From contig CM041201.1 of NCBI GenBank assembly GCA_023078555.1, positions 4,223,713-4,287,712 of the forward strand: a stretch of 64,000 nt of DNA, read 5' to 3'. The notes under the pieces are model-generated. The model saw only the letters and a list, made by a program, of their open reading frames with translations, made no database searches and was not told where the DNA came from. The DNA comes from Ulva prolifera. Its lineage: Eukaryota > Chlorophyta > Ulvophyceae > Ulvales > Ulvaceae. Below, piece after piece: positions 13,330 through 25,515 of the stretch (the first letter of the stretch is position 1; each line of letters begins with the position of its first letter). The translations under genes were made by a program, and so were the position numbers.

Positions 13330-16300
13330 ATGAAGTTGAAAGCTCACATCTGTCTGACTCGCACCATCGCATGCAGAAGTCAGATGAGCACACGAACCAG
13401 TCGGTCAGCGGCTGCTGAGAAACGCAGCCATAAGGGTTTGCCCCTGGCGAAACAGACGGTAAAACATCCGCTGATCACTTGCCGCATCAGCGTGTTCTGG
13501 GAGGGGGAGAACAAGTTCTTCAAGGTGCGCATGTGCAACAGTCCCGAATACGAATTAGCCAGGCTGGGAACTAGCGGTTCGGCTGTCTGCACTGGGCCTC
13601 CACGCTGCATGCATGGGTGCTTGCGTAAGCAGAGGCGTTGGCCGACGTCATGTTGCTGTACCAAGTGCAGGGCCAAATCACACGTGAAGTGCATGACAGC
13701 AAGCAGAGCAAAAATGCGCTGTATCATGTCGAGTATGATGATGGTGAGGCTCATGATGAAGATCTGAAGAATGACAGGTTTCGGTGGCATGGTCCACGTG
13801 CCGCAAGTTCCCTATTGCCATATCGCAAAGATATGCGACCTGCCATGTTGGACCTGGATGCTGAGAATGTACATGGTGACAAGGAAAATGTTCCGGTGTG
13901 CACTCCTGAATCGTGTGACCAACTGTTGTGCGACCTCACCCTTACCCTCACATGTGCAAAAGCCATAATTAACATGCAGGGTACTGTCGTCCTTCCCAAA
14001 GGAGGTATTCCAGTTCTTTCTGAGGCAGTGGGCTGGCGAATCGGGTTCTGGTGGGAGGGCACACGGGAGTGGGTTGATGGTGAGGTGCTAGCATATCGTG
14101 CATGCGATGCAAGACATCTTGTCGTCTTCTATGATGGCGAGTTTGAGTGGATGTCGCTGGCCACAGAAATTATCCGATGGGTCGGAAATACCCGGGAGCG
14201 GGGGAACAGGCTGAGTCCGATTTCGTTCGGTCTAGACGAGCAAACGAGCCCACCCAAAGGCAGGGAAGCCGTGGATTGGGTTGTCGATTATTATGACAAA
14301 AACACCAACCAAATGCAGCGTGTGGAAATATCTGGGTTTGATTCCGTGACCGGGAAGCACAAAGTTGTGTTCTCTGATTCCCGGAAGGTTTCATGGATCA
14401 GTTTGACCGCTAGCAAAATCGTATGGCGCTTTCCTCCTGGGCTTCCCACTCCGGCAACAGACGCTGCGAATCCTAGTAGCGAAGTCGTCGATTATTCAAA
14501 GACTGAGACAGCACGACAAGGATTTGCTCCGCGTGCGGTTTCATCTGTTCCAGGGCATTCCCAATTCAAGACTAAAGGAGCTCGGCAGAAGCGGAAGACT
14601 GTGGCTGCCATCGGCACACCTGGTGCCGTTGTTGTAGAAGGCAGCACTTTCGTGTCACCTAGTGATACCAAAGGTGCTAAGAAAGGTGGCTGCAAGAATC
14701 AGGTTGCCACAGCAAAAGCTACCATGACCCCGAAAGGCAGCAATGTGAAAGCTAAGAGCACTGTTGCTGCTGCACCCCCAGTCTCCAAAGTTGCCAATAA
14801 GCCTGCAGCAAGTGCCTCGACAATGTCAGCTCCAGGAGAAACAACCAAGCGCTTGGCTGATACAGCCGCAGCGTCAGTCCCGCCTGCCAAGCGCGTGTGT
14901 GCAGCCACAGATGTATCTTCTGTGGCGGCTGCCCCCACTGCTGTTCCTGCGGCCGCCAATGTACACCCACGATCGACAGAAGCATTAGCAGAAGAAACTA
15001 CATTGCATCGGCGGCGTCGCAGTGTCTGTCCAGCATCTGTTGCCCAATCTCAGCAGCATGTTAGCAGCACCCAGCCAGATGCCCTGACACCTGCAGCTCA
15101 AGCCCCGCCTGAACCCAAGGTTGTGCACTTCGCAGCCCCTCGTGAGCCTTCAGGCCCAATGTCCATCAGCAATATCCGGCCTGCTCCCGTCTGGCCCGTT
15201 GCGGCTGTGCAGAGTGGAATTCGTGAGGCGGCATTCTTCAGGTGCTCATTGGCACCAGCACAGTCCATGGTGAAACATCCAGGCACGTTCAAGAATAGTG
15301 TCCAGTGTTTGTTGGCAGCCACAGAGCGCCGCCAGGTGTTCGTCCGTGCGTTGATGAAGCACTTGGGAGACAGTCCTGCACCTGTTGCGGGTGCTCCTTT
15401 AGCCACCCCATCACTGAGGCAAACAGCATCTGTGCCAGCTGGCCAACCTGCTGCATTGATGACCATCCCAACAGATCCCCGCCGTGCGTCGAAGCCGCAA
15501 ATCATAGAAGACCCCAACAGAACCATTCCACCAGCACAGGCTGGTATGCCAGCTTCGTCAAACCCGCAATCTACCAGGCAACGTCCACACAGTGCTGCTG
15601 TGCCACCAGCAGATGTCACACAGGCATCTCCCGCCGTGCCTCAGGTGGCTACTGCTGCAGTTGACCCAGCTGCACCCACCGCTGCAACCCCAGCCGCACC
15701 TACCCCGGCTCAGCCTGCAACAGCGCCTCCAGTATGTGGTGCAAAAACGCCTGTTTTGTCCACTCCCGCCAGTGTGTCCCAATTTACACCGAAGTTTGCG
15801 CCATTGTCTAGCTTCCAGCGGCGGCATACAATTCTAGGAAGTGCCCCTGTTGCGCTGCCAGCTGTTGCGCCGGACAGTAGAACTGTGCAGGAATTGCTGA
15901 AGCAGAGATCGCCAACAGATGCCGTAGAACAATCTATGACTTTGTCCATGTCCGTGGTGGCCAAGGCTGTGTCTGCAGCGGTACCAAGCTCCTTGCCACA
16001 GGCTGTCCGGTCGCCTCCGTCAGACCAGACAAGCTCATCATGCAAGATTGATGATGTGAGATGTGCATCATTGGCAAAGTTGGGGGGTGTCAAGCAACAG
16101 CAGACTGCACGAGTCTCGTCAGCTACATGGCAAGTTTCGCAAATGCAGAACGCAGGAACGCAGAAGCAGGGTATTGGTGTCAATGGTCAGTGCGATGTTC
16201 GCACCGAGTCCTGCCATGCTGCCACACGCGTGCAAGACGGCAGTCGGACGAAGGCCCTAAATCGTACCGCGTCGTCAAATGTGCGGACTGCGAATCTGCG

Positions 16301-16394
16301 ATGGGGTGGGGCCCCGCTTGTTGCTGCCCGAGCATCTATCGGGCTCAAGGGGGGCAGTTCAGGAGGCAGTACTGGAGGTCGTGCTTGTGGATAA
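13330..16394 (+). CDS. Triple Tudor-like domain protein with long Ala/Pro/Ser-rich tail
   Basis: Two exons fit: 13330 (or the in-frame ATG at 13384) to 13524, and 13671-16394. The join reads GENKFFK/GQITREV and restores a complete Tudor-like fold (CRISVFWEG to DRFRWHG). A second copy follows at about 14025-14190 (GWRIGFWWEGTREWVDGEV…WMSL…IIRWVG), and a third at about 14260-14450 (DWVVDYYDKNT…VSWISLTASKIVWRF). Each has the pattern of a small aromatic-rich barrel of the Tudor/agenet/PWWP class, which in known proteins reads methylated lysine or arginine on histones or partners. The remaining roughly 650 residues are low-complexity Ala, Pro, Ser, Thr and Lys with scattered basic patches such as PPAKRV, consistent with a disordered nuclear protein. 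A short less biased segment near 15165-15370 (FFRCSLAP…RRQVFVRALMKHLG) may be a conserved motif. The specific family is not recognised, and binding partners are unknown. Confidence 0.75.
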
Positions 16395-16980
16395 TGTTCG
16401 TGTGTGAATTGGGCCCAGTGATGATGTCATGCCTTGTGGTTTGCATTGATGCCCTGTCTAAGGATAGGTAAGCATGCCAATACCATTGTGCCATGATGAA
16501 TCATCAAGTTCACGATGATGATCATGGATATTGCGACGACCCTGTAAATTTTTTCCACATCTGCATGGGACTGATGTTGACACAGTTAGGACACATAAAG
16601 TTGTTCTTCGCGATACCCACCACATAAGAGAGATTGAAACAGTGGTATTTTCTGCTTCATCGTCATCTGTATTAGCAAACTTGTGATGCCGGTACCACCC
16701 TCGGCCCACGATGTGCATTTCTTATCTCACTGAATATACGTATTGAATCTACATGCTCAGATTGCGTCCAAGCGTTTGTTGGTCACGACAAGATTTGTGT
16801 GATCATGATATGAAAGCCTTTCCAGTTTTGTTCACAGCTGCACTACAGCATTGTGGAAGATGTCGTTTGTGATAACCCATTGATGGGCAATTGACAAGGA
16901 AAACTGATTAACACCACCATGACATGCATCAAACAGCATGAATCTGCTAGCATGTACTTCTATTGATTCAGCATATGTAT
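16395..16980. other. Convergent intergenic region / 3' UTRs
   Basis: About 590 bp between the stop of the Tudor gene (+) and the stop of the OPT transporter (-). The sequence is lower in GC than the flanking exons. Short open frames on the minus strand (for example 16458-16718) have no recognisable content. It most likely holds the two 3' UTRs. Confidence 0.4.
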
Positions 16981-19900
16981 TCACAGAAGTGACTTCAGCA
17001 AAGTAAAAATCATCGAAGCAATACCTTCCCCAAGCACAAGGCCGCTCGCAATGACTAGCAGGGACCCCTGATGCTGTTTTGGCGCACACCAGATCCAAAC
17101 AGATGGCATTGCCAGAAATGCGCCTAAAACCCTTGGCAGGACGAACTGCGGCAGGATGTAAGCTCCGATTGCTAGCCCGATACCGCTTGGCCAGAACCAT
17201 TCGAGAGTAGAGATAATGCGAACACTTAAGCTGTTTGGCGCAGACTTTGCTAAGCATGGGCTTGATCTGACAGCGTCAATGATATCTGGCATAAGCGCTA
17301 AAACAATACCACAGCAAGCTCCAACCCAGCAATACAACTCAACATGCGGTGGCAACTTCCCCCCTGTCACTAGCCGAGCCATGTCAATCCATATCGCTGC
17401 AGTCGGGGCTGGCAGCTTCTCGCCACCAATCACATAAACTCGTGAAAACAACGCATATGCTGCCGTAGAGAACCAGCAAGATGCCATGCTGCCAAGCAGC
17501 GCTGCCAAAAACTGGCATTTAGGGCAGACACCAAGGATAGCAGCCGTCTTGAAGTCCTGCATCATGTCCCCAGCTTGCGCAGCCGCTGCCTCAGAGATGG
17601 CACCTGCCACAAGATTCGGGACTACGTGGCCGGGTGCAAGCACTGCAAATGCCACTTGCGCCAGCTTGCCAATCCCAGACACTGGATTCAGATCTGTCTC
17701 ACCCAATGCCCGCACAGCTAACACGGCGACTAGCATCGCAAGGCACATGGCCACTGTCACCTGCCAGTAAGGCATGGGGAAAAGATGCCCAATCACGCCA
17801 GTCGCAGCACAGAGAGACACAAGGATACCTGTTACCCATGCCCAGGTTGGAACACCCTGCTGAAGCGGGTCTGGCGGTGTTTGGTGGGAGCTGAGGGTGG
17901 GTGGCTCAGCTGTGCAGTCCTCTGGCACAGCATCATAGCTGAACACTGGCTCTGCAACCACGTCACCACAGTCAACATGTGGCGCAAATGCTGAGGATCA
18001 ACATGTCAGCCCAGCAAAGGACCACGATCTCAAAAAGAAGGATGCCAAATGTGGCCAGCCATACTATGACTCAGGCTCCTGAGATCCATCGTCCCGCAAC
18101 GATACACGTAGTGGGGATGTACACCAAGGCAAAGGGCTTCTGCATGGATGATGTGCAGCACAGGCAATCATGCAATTTTCATATTCCACGATTTGAGCAA
18201 GTGGACTTGTTCAATAGGTATTTACCCATACAGAACCCATGCATGTGTGGTGCTCGTGCAGAGTCACGCCAGTGGCTGGTTCCTGCACTTGACTGTGCTG
18301 CAACACATGCACCCACTGCACGACGGCGAACTCTTGCCTCGAACATCATGTCATGCATCTATTGCAGCAATATCAAGGTGGGACACTGATCGATCGGGCG
18401 TTACCTGCTGCGGCGACAAACACCGTGTTGCCGTGACTCACTCCCATAGCAGGCACGGCTGGCAGGCCTGTCTCCAGTGGCAGTGCGCCGTGCTGTGCTG
18501 CCCGACTACACACAGCTCCTACCAAGTACCGACAGAGCAGTACTGCAAGGGAGGTCAACGAGTCTGCAATCATCACAGACATGGCAACCCACGAGACCCA
18601 GGCCACACTGCCGTCCGGGGTACTCTGGCTGTCTGAGGCCCAGCCCTTGCGGACAGCCGTGGGCGCGAGCACGCCAAAGCCGATGACGGCTCCAGCAAGC
18701 ATACTGATGCACACCCTAGGCCCCATGATCATGCCCTGGCCAATGTACCCCACATTGGCACCCAGCTTCCAGCCATAAACAGCCGCGGCGCTTCCAAATA
18801 TCGGCACGGTCGTGGGCACATCTGCGTGCTGCAAGCGGTTGTAGATCTGCACAGGAACAGGTATCGCTTCCAGTGTCAACCTGACCCTACACCACAGTTG
18901 TTGCATGCAACAGCCATTGAGGCCAGATTCGTTCACCAACTGTGTTCTGAGGCCACATGACCAAGACGGCCAGCGGGCTGCGGTATGGCGTCAGCGTGAG
19001 GAGGCGTGTGACCGTGTGGTACGTCCGCACCTCAACAACCGCCACAGCTCCAGAGGCAGCAAAAGACAAAAGGAATGAGACTCCCAACGCGGACCAAGTT
19101 GTGTCGATGGACGCCACATTGAAGCCCCCCATATCACTTTTGGGGCCCGAGGCCGGAGTTCCCGGCACATGTGACGAGGTGGAGGTGTCCAAGGTCTCCC
19201 CGGGTGTGCCTGGAGTGGCTGGGGGCTGCACCTGCATACATCTCCTGGGTGTCGTTGTGAGCGAATCTGCAAGGTCTGCATGTCGCCTGGGGCAGGCAGA
19301 CCGACCAGCCAGACAGGCCATTCAGCCAGAAGTGCGCGGGTGCAACGGCGTGTGCAAATGCAGTCCGGCGCCTGGATTCATGTGGAAGCAGTGGATCAGT
19401 CGGCCGGAATGCCACACAGTCAGTGACTGGCAGTGATGCGGCTCAACAATGGATCATGCCTGTGACAACGCTTCTTCGTCCAGAGCTGCAGAGAGGGCTG
19501 TGGAAAGGATGACATCTGCCGTGGTTCGCATGTAGGGCCTCTCAATCGAGCAGCGTGAACTGCCTATGCGGAAGCCAAATGGCACATGGGAGTTGAGGCT
19601 GACTCGTGACGGGCACTGCAACAGAGAAGCAACGCTCATCTGCGCATCAGGGCCGGCAGAGGCACCTTCTGTTCCATGGATCTCGTGCAGAGTCTTGATG
19701 ATTTGCGCGGTTGCGGTGCCGGAAGGGAAGCGAAGCTGCTCTCTTTCGATGACCTGTTTTCGCAGGGGCACGGCCACAAAAACGCCAAAGAAGGCGAGTG
19801 TGGTAGACCAAAGAATAAGCTGCACTGTGGAGAATTCATACGGGCCATCGGGAGGATTCTCCTCTTTTGTGAGATGCTTCATCGCTGGAATGACACCCAC

Positions 19901-20718
19901 GAACCCAGCTGCGAGGGGCATAGTCGCAGAAGCAACGGCACAGGTCTGCACGATGACATTCTCTGCGATAGAAAATCCTGACACCCAGCCTTGCTTTCTG
20001 AGAACTTGGAATATTCCATAGCCAAGAATTGCTGACTGTAACGAACCCATTGTGACCCACCCGGTCTGCAGACCTGCAGAAACTTTCTCGTCTGGGCTTC
20101 CTCAATGTTGGACGAATTCAAGGTGGTACCAATGCACTTGTGTGCAGATGCAACCCCCCGATCCGTACAAAGTCTTGAAGTCGCGGATGCACGGGCCCAG
20201 CCTGGGAGCAGCCTGCTATGGCCAGACATATGATTGGGCTGCAGGCCTGCCCGAATTCATCTTGCAGCCGCACGACCGCATACTCATTTCCGCACGGGCT
20301 ATGGAGCGCACCAAAATACATGTTTGTCATACACATCAGCCCGCCAATGCACAGCCCCACTGCCAAGGACTGAATCGAGATCTGCCTCATGTTATCAGGA
20401 CTGGGAGGTGCCTGCAAACATGGCTAACGACATCAACCATATGCGATTGTAGAGGTCATGCCGCCCTGAGCCATGGCGTCCCATTATGTCCACATCTTCA
20501 GGCGTCCTTCCTGTTGCGCTGCATCTGCACTCCGCAACTCGAATCGCACCGAACGAAGCAAAGAGCAGCACTAAGCAGCAAAAATTGCGACACATCCACA
20601 TTGGTCTTGGTGCGCGCGGCTTGCTGTCAAGGGCGACAAACAAGCGCGTGATACGGTGTACTGGGCTTGCCGACACACTGCTTGAGCAGGCGTGATGAAA
20701 CACCTTCTCAAAGGTCAT
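16981..20718 (-). CDS. OPT-family (oligopeptide/metal-chelate) membrane transporter
   Basis: OPT proteins are proton-coupled transporters of oligopeptides or metal chelates with about 16 membrane spans. The start is an unusually short coding exon (20718-20704, MTFEK), joined to 20411-20312 (APPSPDNMRQIS…TNMYFG). Next comes 20073 downward, which restores the family motif MYFGLQTGWVTMGSLQS across the splice. The exon at 20073-19454 has the signatures ENVIVQTCAVA, MPLAAGFVGVIPA and FPSGTATA. Later exons lie within about 19130-18890 (FLLSFAASGAVAVVE), 18880-18400 (GYIGQGMIMGPRV) and 17961-16981 (DMMQDFKTAAILGVCPKCQF and the last hydrophobic spans). The set resembles the fungal YGL114W-like branch rather than plant YSL transporters, but this is by memory of motifs only. 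Substrate and membrane (plasma membrane or vacuole) cannot be told. Joins between 19.45 and 18.0 kb are uncertain. Confidence 0.85.
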
Positions 20719-22929
20719 GGGCTGAAAGATTCAAAGTGTCCATCATGACGAAGAGTGTCTGTTCTCTTGCAAACTAATTCCCAATCATGCTCAATTCCAT
20801 CTCGTTGCCCGATCTTGACAGATTCTTCTTTTCACCGCCCCTCGCATTTGCGTTCGCGATCAACGTACGCAAGGTGAACGGCGCACATTTTCGGTTGCAT
20901 GTGGCTGCTTCAGCTGTGCTGCAGCAGGATTTGACCAAAAGGGCTCCATGAAGCAGGCACGCATTGGCTGACGAGAGCGCCCTCGCCCTTTGCGAGGCTG
21001 ATATGAGGTAAACAGATGGTGTGGCGGGCCATTGCGATGCACTCGTCAACCCTCTGGTGAGGCTTCAGGAGGACCCGATCAGGGGCCGGCCCCGGGCCAG
21101 GCACTTTCACGTGGGCCATACAGAAGACGACGACCCAAGCATTGAGCATGTTATTAGGGGTCAGATCACCTGCCGCTCCTGAGCCTAGGTGCATCACAAG
21201 CGGCCCCGCATGAACACAGGGCCACATGTGACTCCGTGTACGCATCCAACATTTGCTGCACAGCACTGCCTTTGTGCACATGCTTCACATCCCTTCTAAG
21301 GCTGCTAAGCACCACGTTGCTGCTGCCATGTCCCCCGATCTTGTTTATTCTATGTTGGCGCTGTGTTTGCTATATTCCGCCACCCCCCCCAGGAGCCGAG
21401 AGCACGGCACGCAACGAGGCGGTGTTGATCGACAGCAGGAGCGAACAGCGCGCAGGAAGCCCGTCGACAGGGACAAACACGCCTGTGTGGCCCTGTCTGT
21501 CACACAGAAGGACACCTGCAGCAAGGACTGTGCTTTGAGCTGCACCTGGTGTGAGCCGTCTGATCTCCTGGTGGACACCACACAGTCTGCAACGGCAAGC
21601 GGAAGCGCCCTGTCTCCCTGGTCACATGATGGGACCTGTGCATGTACAGTCAAACATATATTCTTTGGCCAGTGGGGGGGCTGGGTGTGTCGGCGAAAGC
21701 GTTTTCATATGCCCCACAACGCGACATGCAGACGCACAATGTCGCAGTGATGTACCATGGGCACACCAGGCGGGGGCTGTAGCATCCCGGAGGATGATGC
21801 TCGCAGGAACTACGCTCCTATTCGGCAGTCACATCATGCAGGGTCACCACCCGCCAAAGCCAGCATCGATCTGACATGAGGCTGCGAATGATGAGCATCA
21901 GCTCCAACAGGCAGTCTCTCCCGGAGTATGCTTGCCCTCCTCTCACAGGGACTCCTTGGTGAATGGCGACCCGCCCAGGCACAGACAGGGGGGATAGCCC
22001 TGAGTTGCTATTGTTCTCGGGCTCGTCTGTGCTGCAGCTGCCCCTCCTGGCCGCCTTGATTCACAGGCTGGCCCTGTCCAGCAACGCCACGGGCAGCCTG
22101 AGGGACCATGGTGGAGGCTGGGACTCAGACCAAGCCCATGCACCTGAGGCTCACTTCACTGCTATGCTGCTCCCACATCCCAGGCGATGCTTGTTCTGTG
22201 TCCTGCTGTGCGGTCGTGCACTGTCTGCATTGCTACCTTCCGGCCTCTCAAGCTTGCTCTGTTTATGTCAACACAGCATTGATTGACACCTTGTTGGAGT
22301 CGGCACCGGCACCACAGACTTGTATCTCCATTATAGCATACGTGCACTTGAAGTGCACATGTGTCCGGTTCCTCGGCTCTGATATGCGGATGTGCATGAC
22401 TGAAGATACTCCAGTGCACGCCGGCTGGCCGGCCGGCTAGCTGTCGGAAGGAATAGTGAGCACACAGCGAGCCTGTGACAGCGTCCGCAGCTGCCCAGGG
22501 GGTGACAGCGCTACTGTCTCTCTCAGAAGCGTACATACAAGCACATGCACCAGCGGTCGGAAACGTAAGGGGCGCCAGTGATCATGTTTTTATGTGGCCC
22601 GCGGTCGGACCCAAGCTCGAGTCCAACGGTTCTGGCACATGCCCGGCGGTCGGGCTCTAACCGCCTGGCAGGTGCTAGAACCGCTTTTTGTCGGAGGCAG
22701 GTGCTGCGCAGGCTCCAACGCACACGCAGGAAGCCACGTCGCCATGCCTGCTCCCTAAACTCAACTCAATGACCACAATAGCAGATTTCATAAATACTCA
22801 TGTCGAGGTATTCGCTGTCACTCGAACGCATCGCTGGAGCTGGGAAACAGGGCAGTGCACATAAGCTAGATCCGATCTGTAGCTGCGCGCTGGAGCTTGC
22901 TAGTCAGACCTCAAACATCTTGAGACACC
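20719..22929. other. Unassigned 2.2-kb region with many overlapping open frames
   Basis: No conserved family is recognised on either strand. Open frames of 60-160 codons exist on both strands (for example 21253-21750 on plus and 20910-21281 on minus), but they overlap and mostly begin with non-ATG codons. A minus-strand stretch near 21925-21830 reads like helical protein (DCLLELMLIIRSLMSDRCW) and could be an exon. A gene with no close known relatives or a decayed gene is possible. Short C- or G-runs occur at 21383 and 21672. Confidence 0.35.
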
Positions 22930-25268
22930 ATGAACGCTTCACGCATTCAGTCCATCCGTGCAGCTCGCGGCAGCCGCTGTGTACCCAAGGCCGCAACAGC
23001 CGGCTATGTTGCACCCAAGATGACGATGACCGAGGGCATCATTGCGCGTAGGGCGGGTCAGGATTCTGTCGCACCAGGTGACAATGTGTGGGTGGATGTT
23101 GATAAGCTCATGACACATGACGTGTGTGGACCCGGGACATTCGGCATTTTCGAGAAGGAGTTCGGTGAGGATGCTCAGGTGAGTTTCCGATATGCTGCCA
23201 TTCGTACGATCGGTTCACCGATCGAACGTAGACATCGTGAACAAACTCATACCGTTGTCTCGCGCTGACCTTTTAGGTGCGTGTGGGCGGCGAAATGGCT
23301 GATTCTGATGCTGTTGGGTTGGCACCTGGCTGCTCGTTGCATCACTGGTTCTGGTTGGCATCACTCCGAAGGCAGTGGTGTGGCGCCGGTAGTCAAGCCC
23401 TTGGAGAATTTATCCCTGGGTTCTATTTAAAGCACCGTTGCTCGTGTCAGACAGTGATCAGTGTTCAGGCAGCATAACGTGAAAATTCAGTAAATGCCAG
23501 AAAGCCAGGCCCCCTACTGATCGTACCCGTTATGCTTTGAACGACAATTGCAACGACCCTTGATTGCGCGCACGTGGACATATGCTTGTGCTGATCCAGT
23601 TACAGCTTTTGCTTACCGGCAGGTGTGGGACCGAGAGCGTGTGGTGCTGATGCCCGACCACTACATTTTCACTGAGGATCCCCGAGCCAACCGGAATGTG
23701 GACGTGCTGCGTGAATACGCGCAGAAGTATGACATCAAGTACTTCTATGATATCACTGATCGCTCAGACTTCAAAGCCAACCCGGACTACCGGGGCGTGT
23801 GCCACATTGCACTTGCAGAAGAGGCCCACACCATGCCCGGTGAGGTAATGTTTGGTACTGACTCGCACACCTGCAACGCTGGGGCATTTGGCATGTTTGC
23901 CACTGGTATCGGGAACACAGATGCGGGCTTCGTCCTGGGCACAGGCAAATTGCTGGTAAAGGTGCCACCTACCCTGCTCTTCAAGCTCGAGGGAGAGATG
24001 CCTCCTTACATCACGGCTAAGGACATCATACTGCATATTATTGGTGAAATTGGGGTGCGTCACAGCTTTCCTCGAGGCATCCTGCGGTCTGTCCAAATCC
24101 ATCTATGTAGCCCTCTACTGACTTGTAATTTCTCTATGTTGCACAGCTTCTCAAACATGTCAATCTCTCACAGACTCGGAGCTGCAACTTGCTTTGCCTA
24201 GCGTCCATGGGCTATATGTTTGCGCAAAGGGTGTATGGGTGCACAGTCTTGCAGAAGGCTTTACAAATGTCCACCTCATGCATGTGTCAGATCTGCAAGT
24301 CAACAGCTTCCAGACAGTCATTCATCCACAATGATCATGCAGGTTGCTGGTGCCACATACAAGGCCATCGAGTTTGCGGGCTCCACCCTCACGTCCATGA
24401 ATATGGAGGAGCGCATGACTCTGTGCAACATGGCAATCGAAGCTGGCGGCAAGAATGGCATCATCGCCCCCGACGCCACAACATTCGAGTACCTCGACAC
24501 CCGCAAGCCAGACTACGAGTACACTCCTGTGTACGCTGACCCGGAGGCAAACTACGAGGCGGTGTACACCATCGATGTTGCCAACTTGAACCCCATCGTA
24601 GCTGCACCACACTCGCCTGACAACCGGAAGGAGGCAAAAGAGTGTAGCTCTGTTCCCATCGACCGCTCCTACATCGGCTCATGCACCGGTACGCTGCGTC
24701 GAACGACTTTGGAGACACGCCAAGCTAGCGTTCTCATTTGCATGCTACGTTGATGCCGGCGTCCTTGTACTTGTACATGGAACTGGCTCAGGTTGGATTG
24801 CCCTGCCTGCACATGCATAGGTCCGTGATCCTGCCTCTTGTGCATAGAGTGATGTGTAGAGTGAGTGCTGCAGGTGGTAAGACGAGTGACTTCCATGCGG
24901 CTGCTCAGCTACTCCACAATGCGGGTGAGCAGGTGGCTGTGCCCACATTCCTCGTCCCGGCCACGCAGCAGGTGTGGGCAGACGTGTACTCCAAGCCGGT
25001 GCCAGGTTGTGGGGGCAAGACTGCTGCAGAGATCTTTCAAGAAGCTGGCTGCGTCACCCCTGCGGCGCCATCATGCGCCGCCTGCCTCGGTGGTCCGGTG
25101 GACACATTCGCACGTGTCAATGAGCCAATGACGGTCGTCTCTACAACCAATCGTAACTTCCCGGGCCGTATGGGTCACAAGGATGCACAAGTGTACTTGG
25201 CATCTCCTTACACTGCTGCAGCTTCAGCGCTTGCTGGGCGGGTGTGTGACCCACGGGAGTACATGTAG
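22930..25268 (+). CDS. LEUC: 3-isopropylmalate dehydratase large subunit (leucine biosynthesis)
   Basis: This enzyme isomerises 2-isopropylmalate to 3-isopropylmalate with a 4Fe-4S cluster, paired with a separate small subunit, in the plastid. Four exons fit cleanly: 22930-23178, 23623-24054, 24343-24688 and 24874-25268, all GT-AG. The first about 28 residues (MNASRIQSIRAARGS…) look like a plastid transit peptide, before the mature start MTMTEGIIARRAG. Aconitase-family signatures are VWVDVDKLMTHDV, FGTDSHTCNAGAFG with the first cluster cysteine, SYIGSCTGGK across the exon 3/4 splice with the second, and CAACLGG with the third cysteine region. It continues with NRNFPGRMGH, which binds substrate in the family. 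Length of about 470 residues fits the plant/bacterial large subunit. It is assigned to isopropylmalate rather than aconitate or homoaconitate by the plastid-type N-terminus and overall motif spelling; activity is inferred. Confidence 0.92.
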
Positions 25269-25515
25269 ATTGCTCTTCGGCGCTCAAGGAGGCCTTGTTG
25301 TAGAACTTGATCGTTCATGGTGGGTAATGAGACATGTAAGAGAGGTTGATCCAAAACAGGTTGCAGCAATGGTGGAGTATCTGCTCCCTGTGGATGTGTA
25401 ACAGCACTGTGAATGGACCGGCAGAAACATCAGCCGTCAACTTATAAAGACATGTACACATCCCATATTCATACGAAAACTTGCACCACCCCTATCTCAA
25501 GGTCGGGACCCACTC

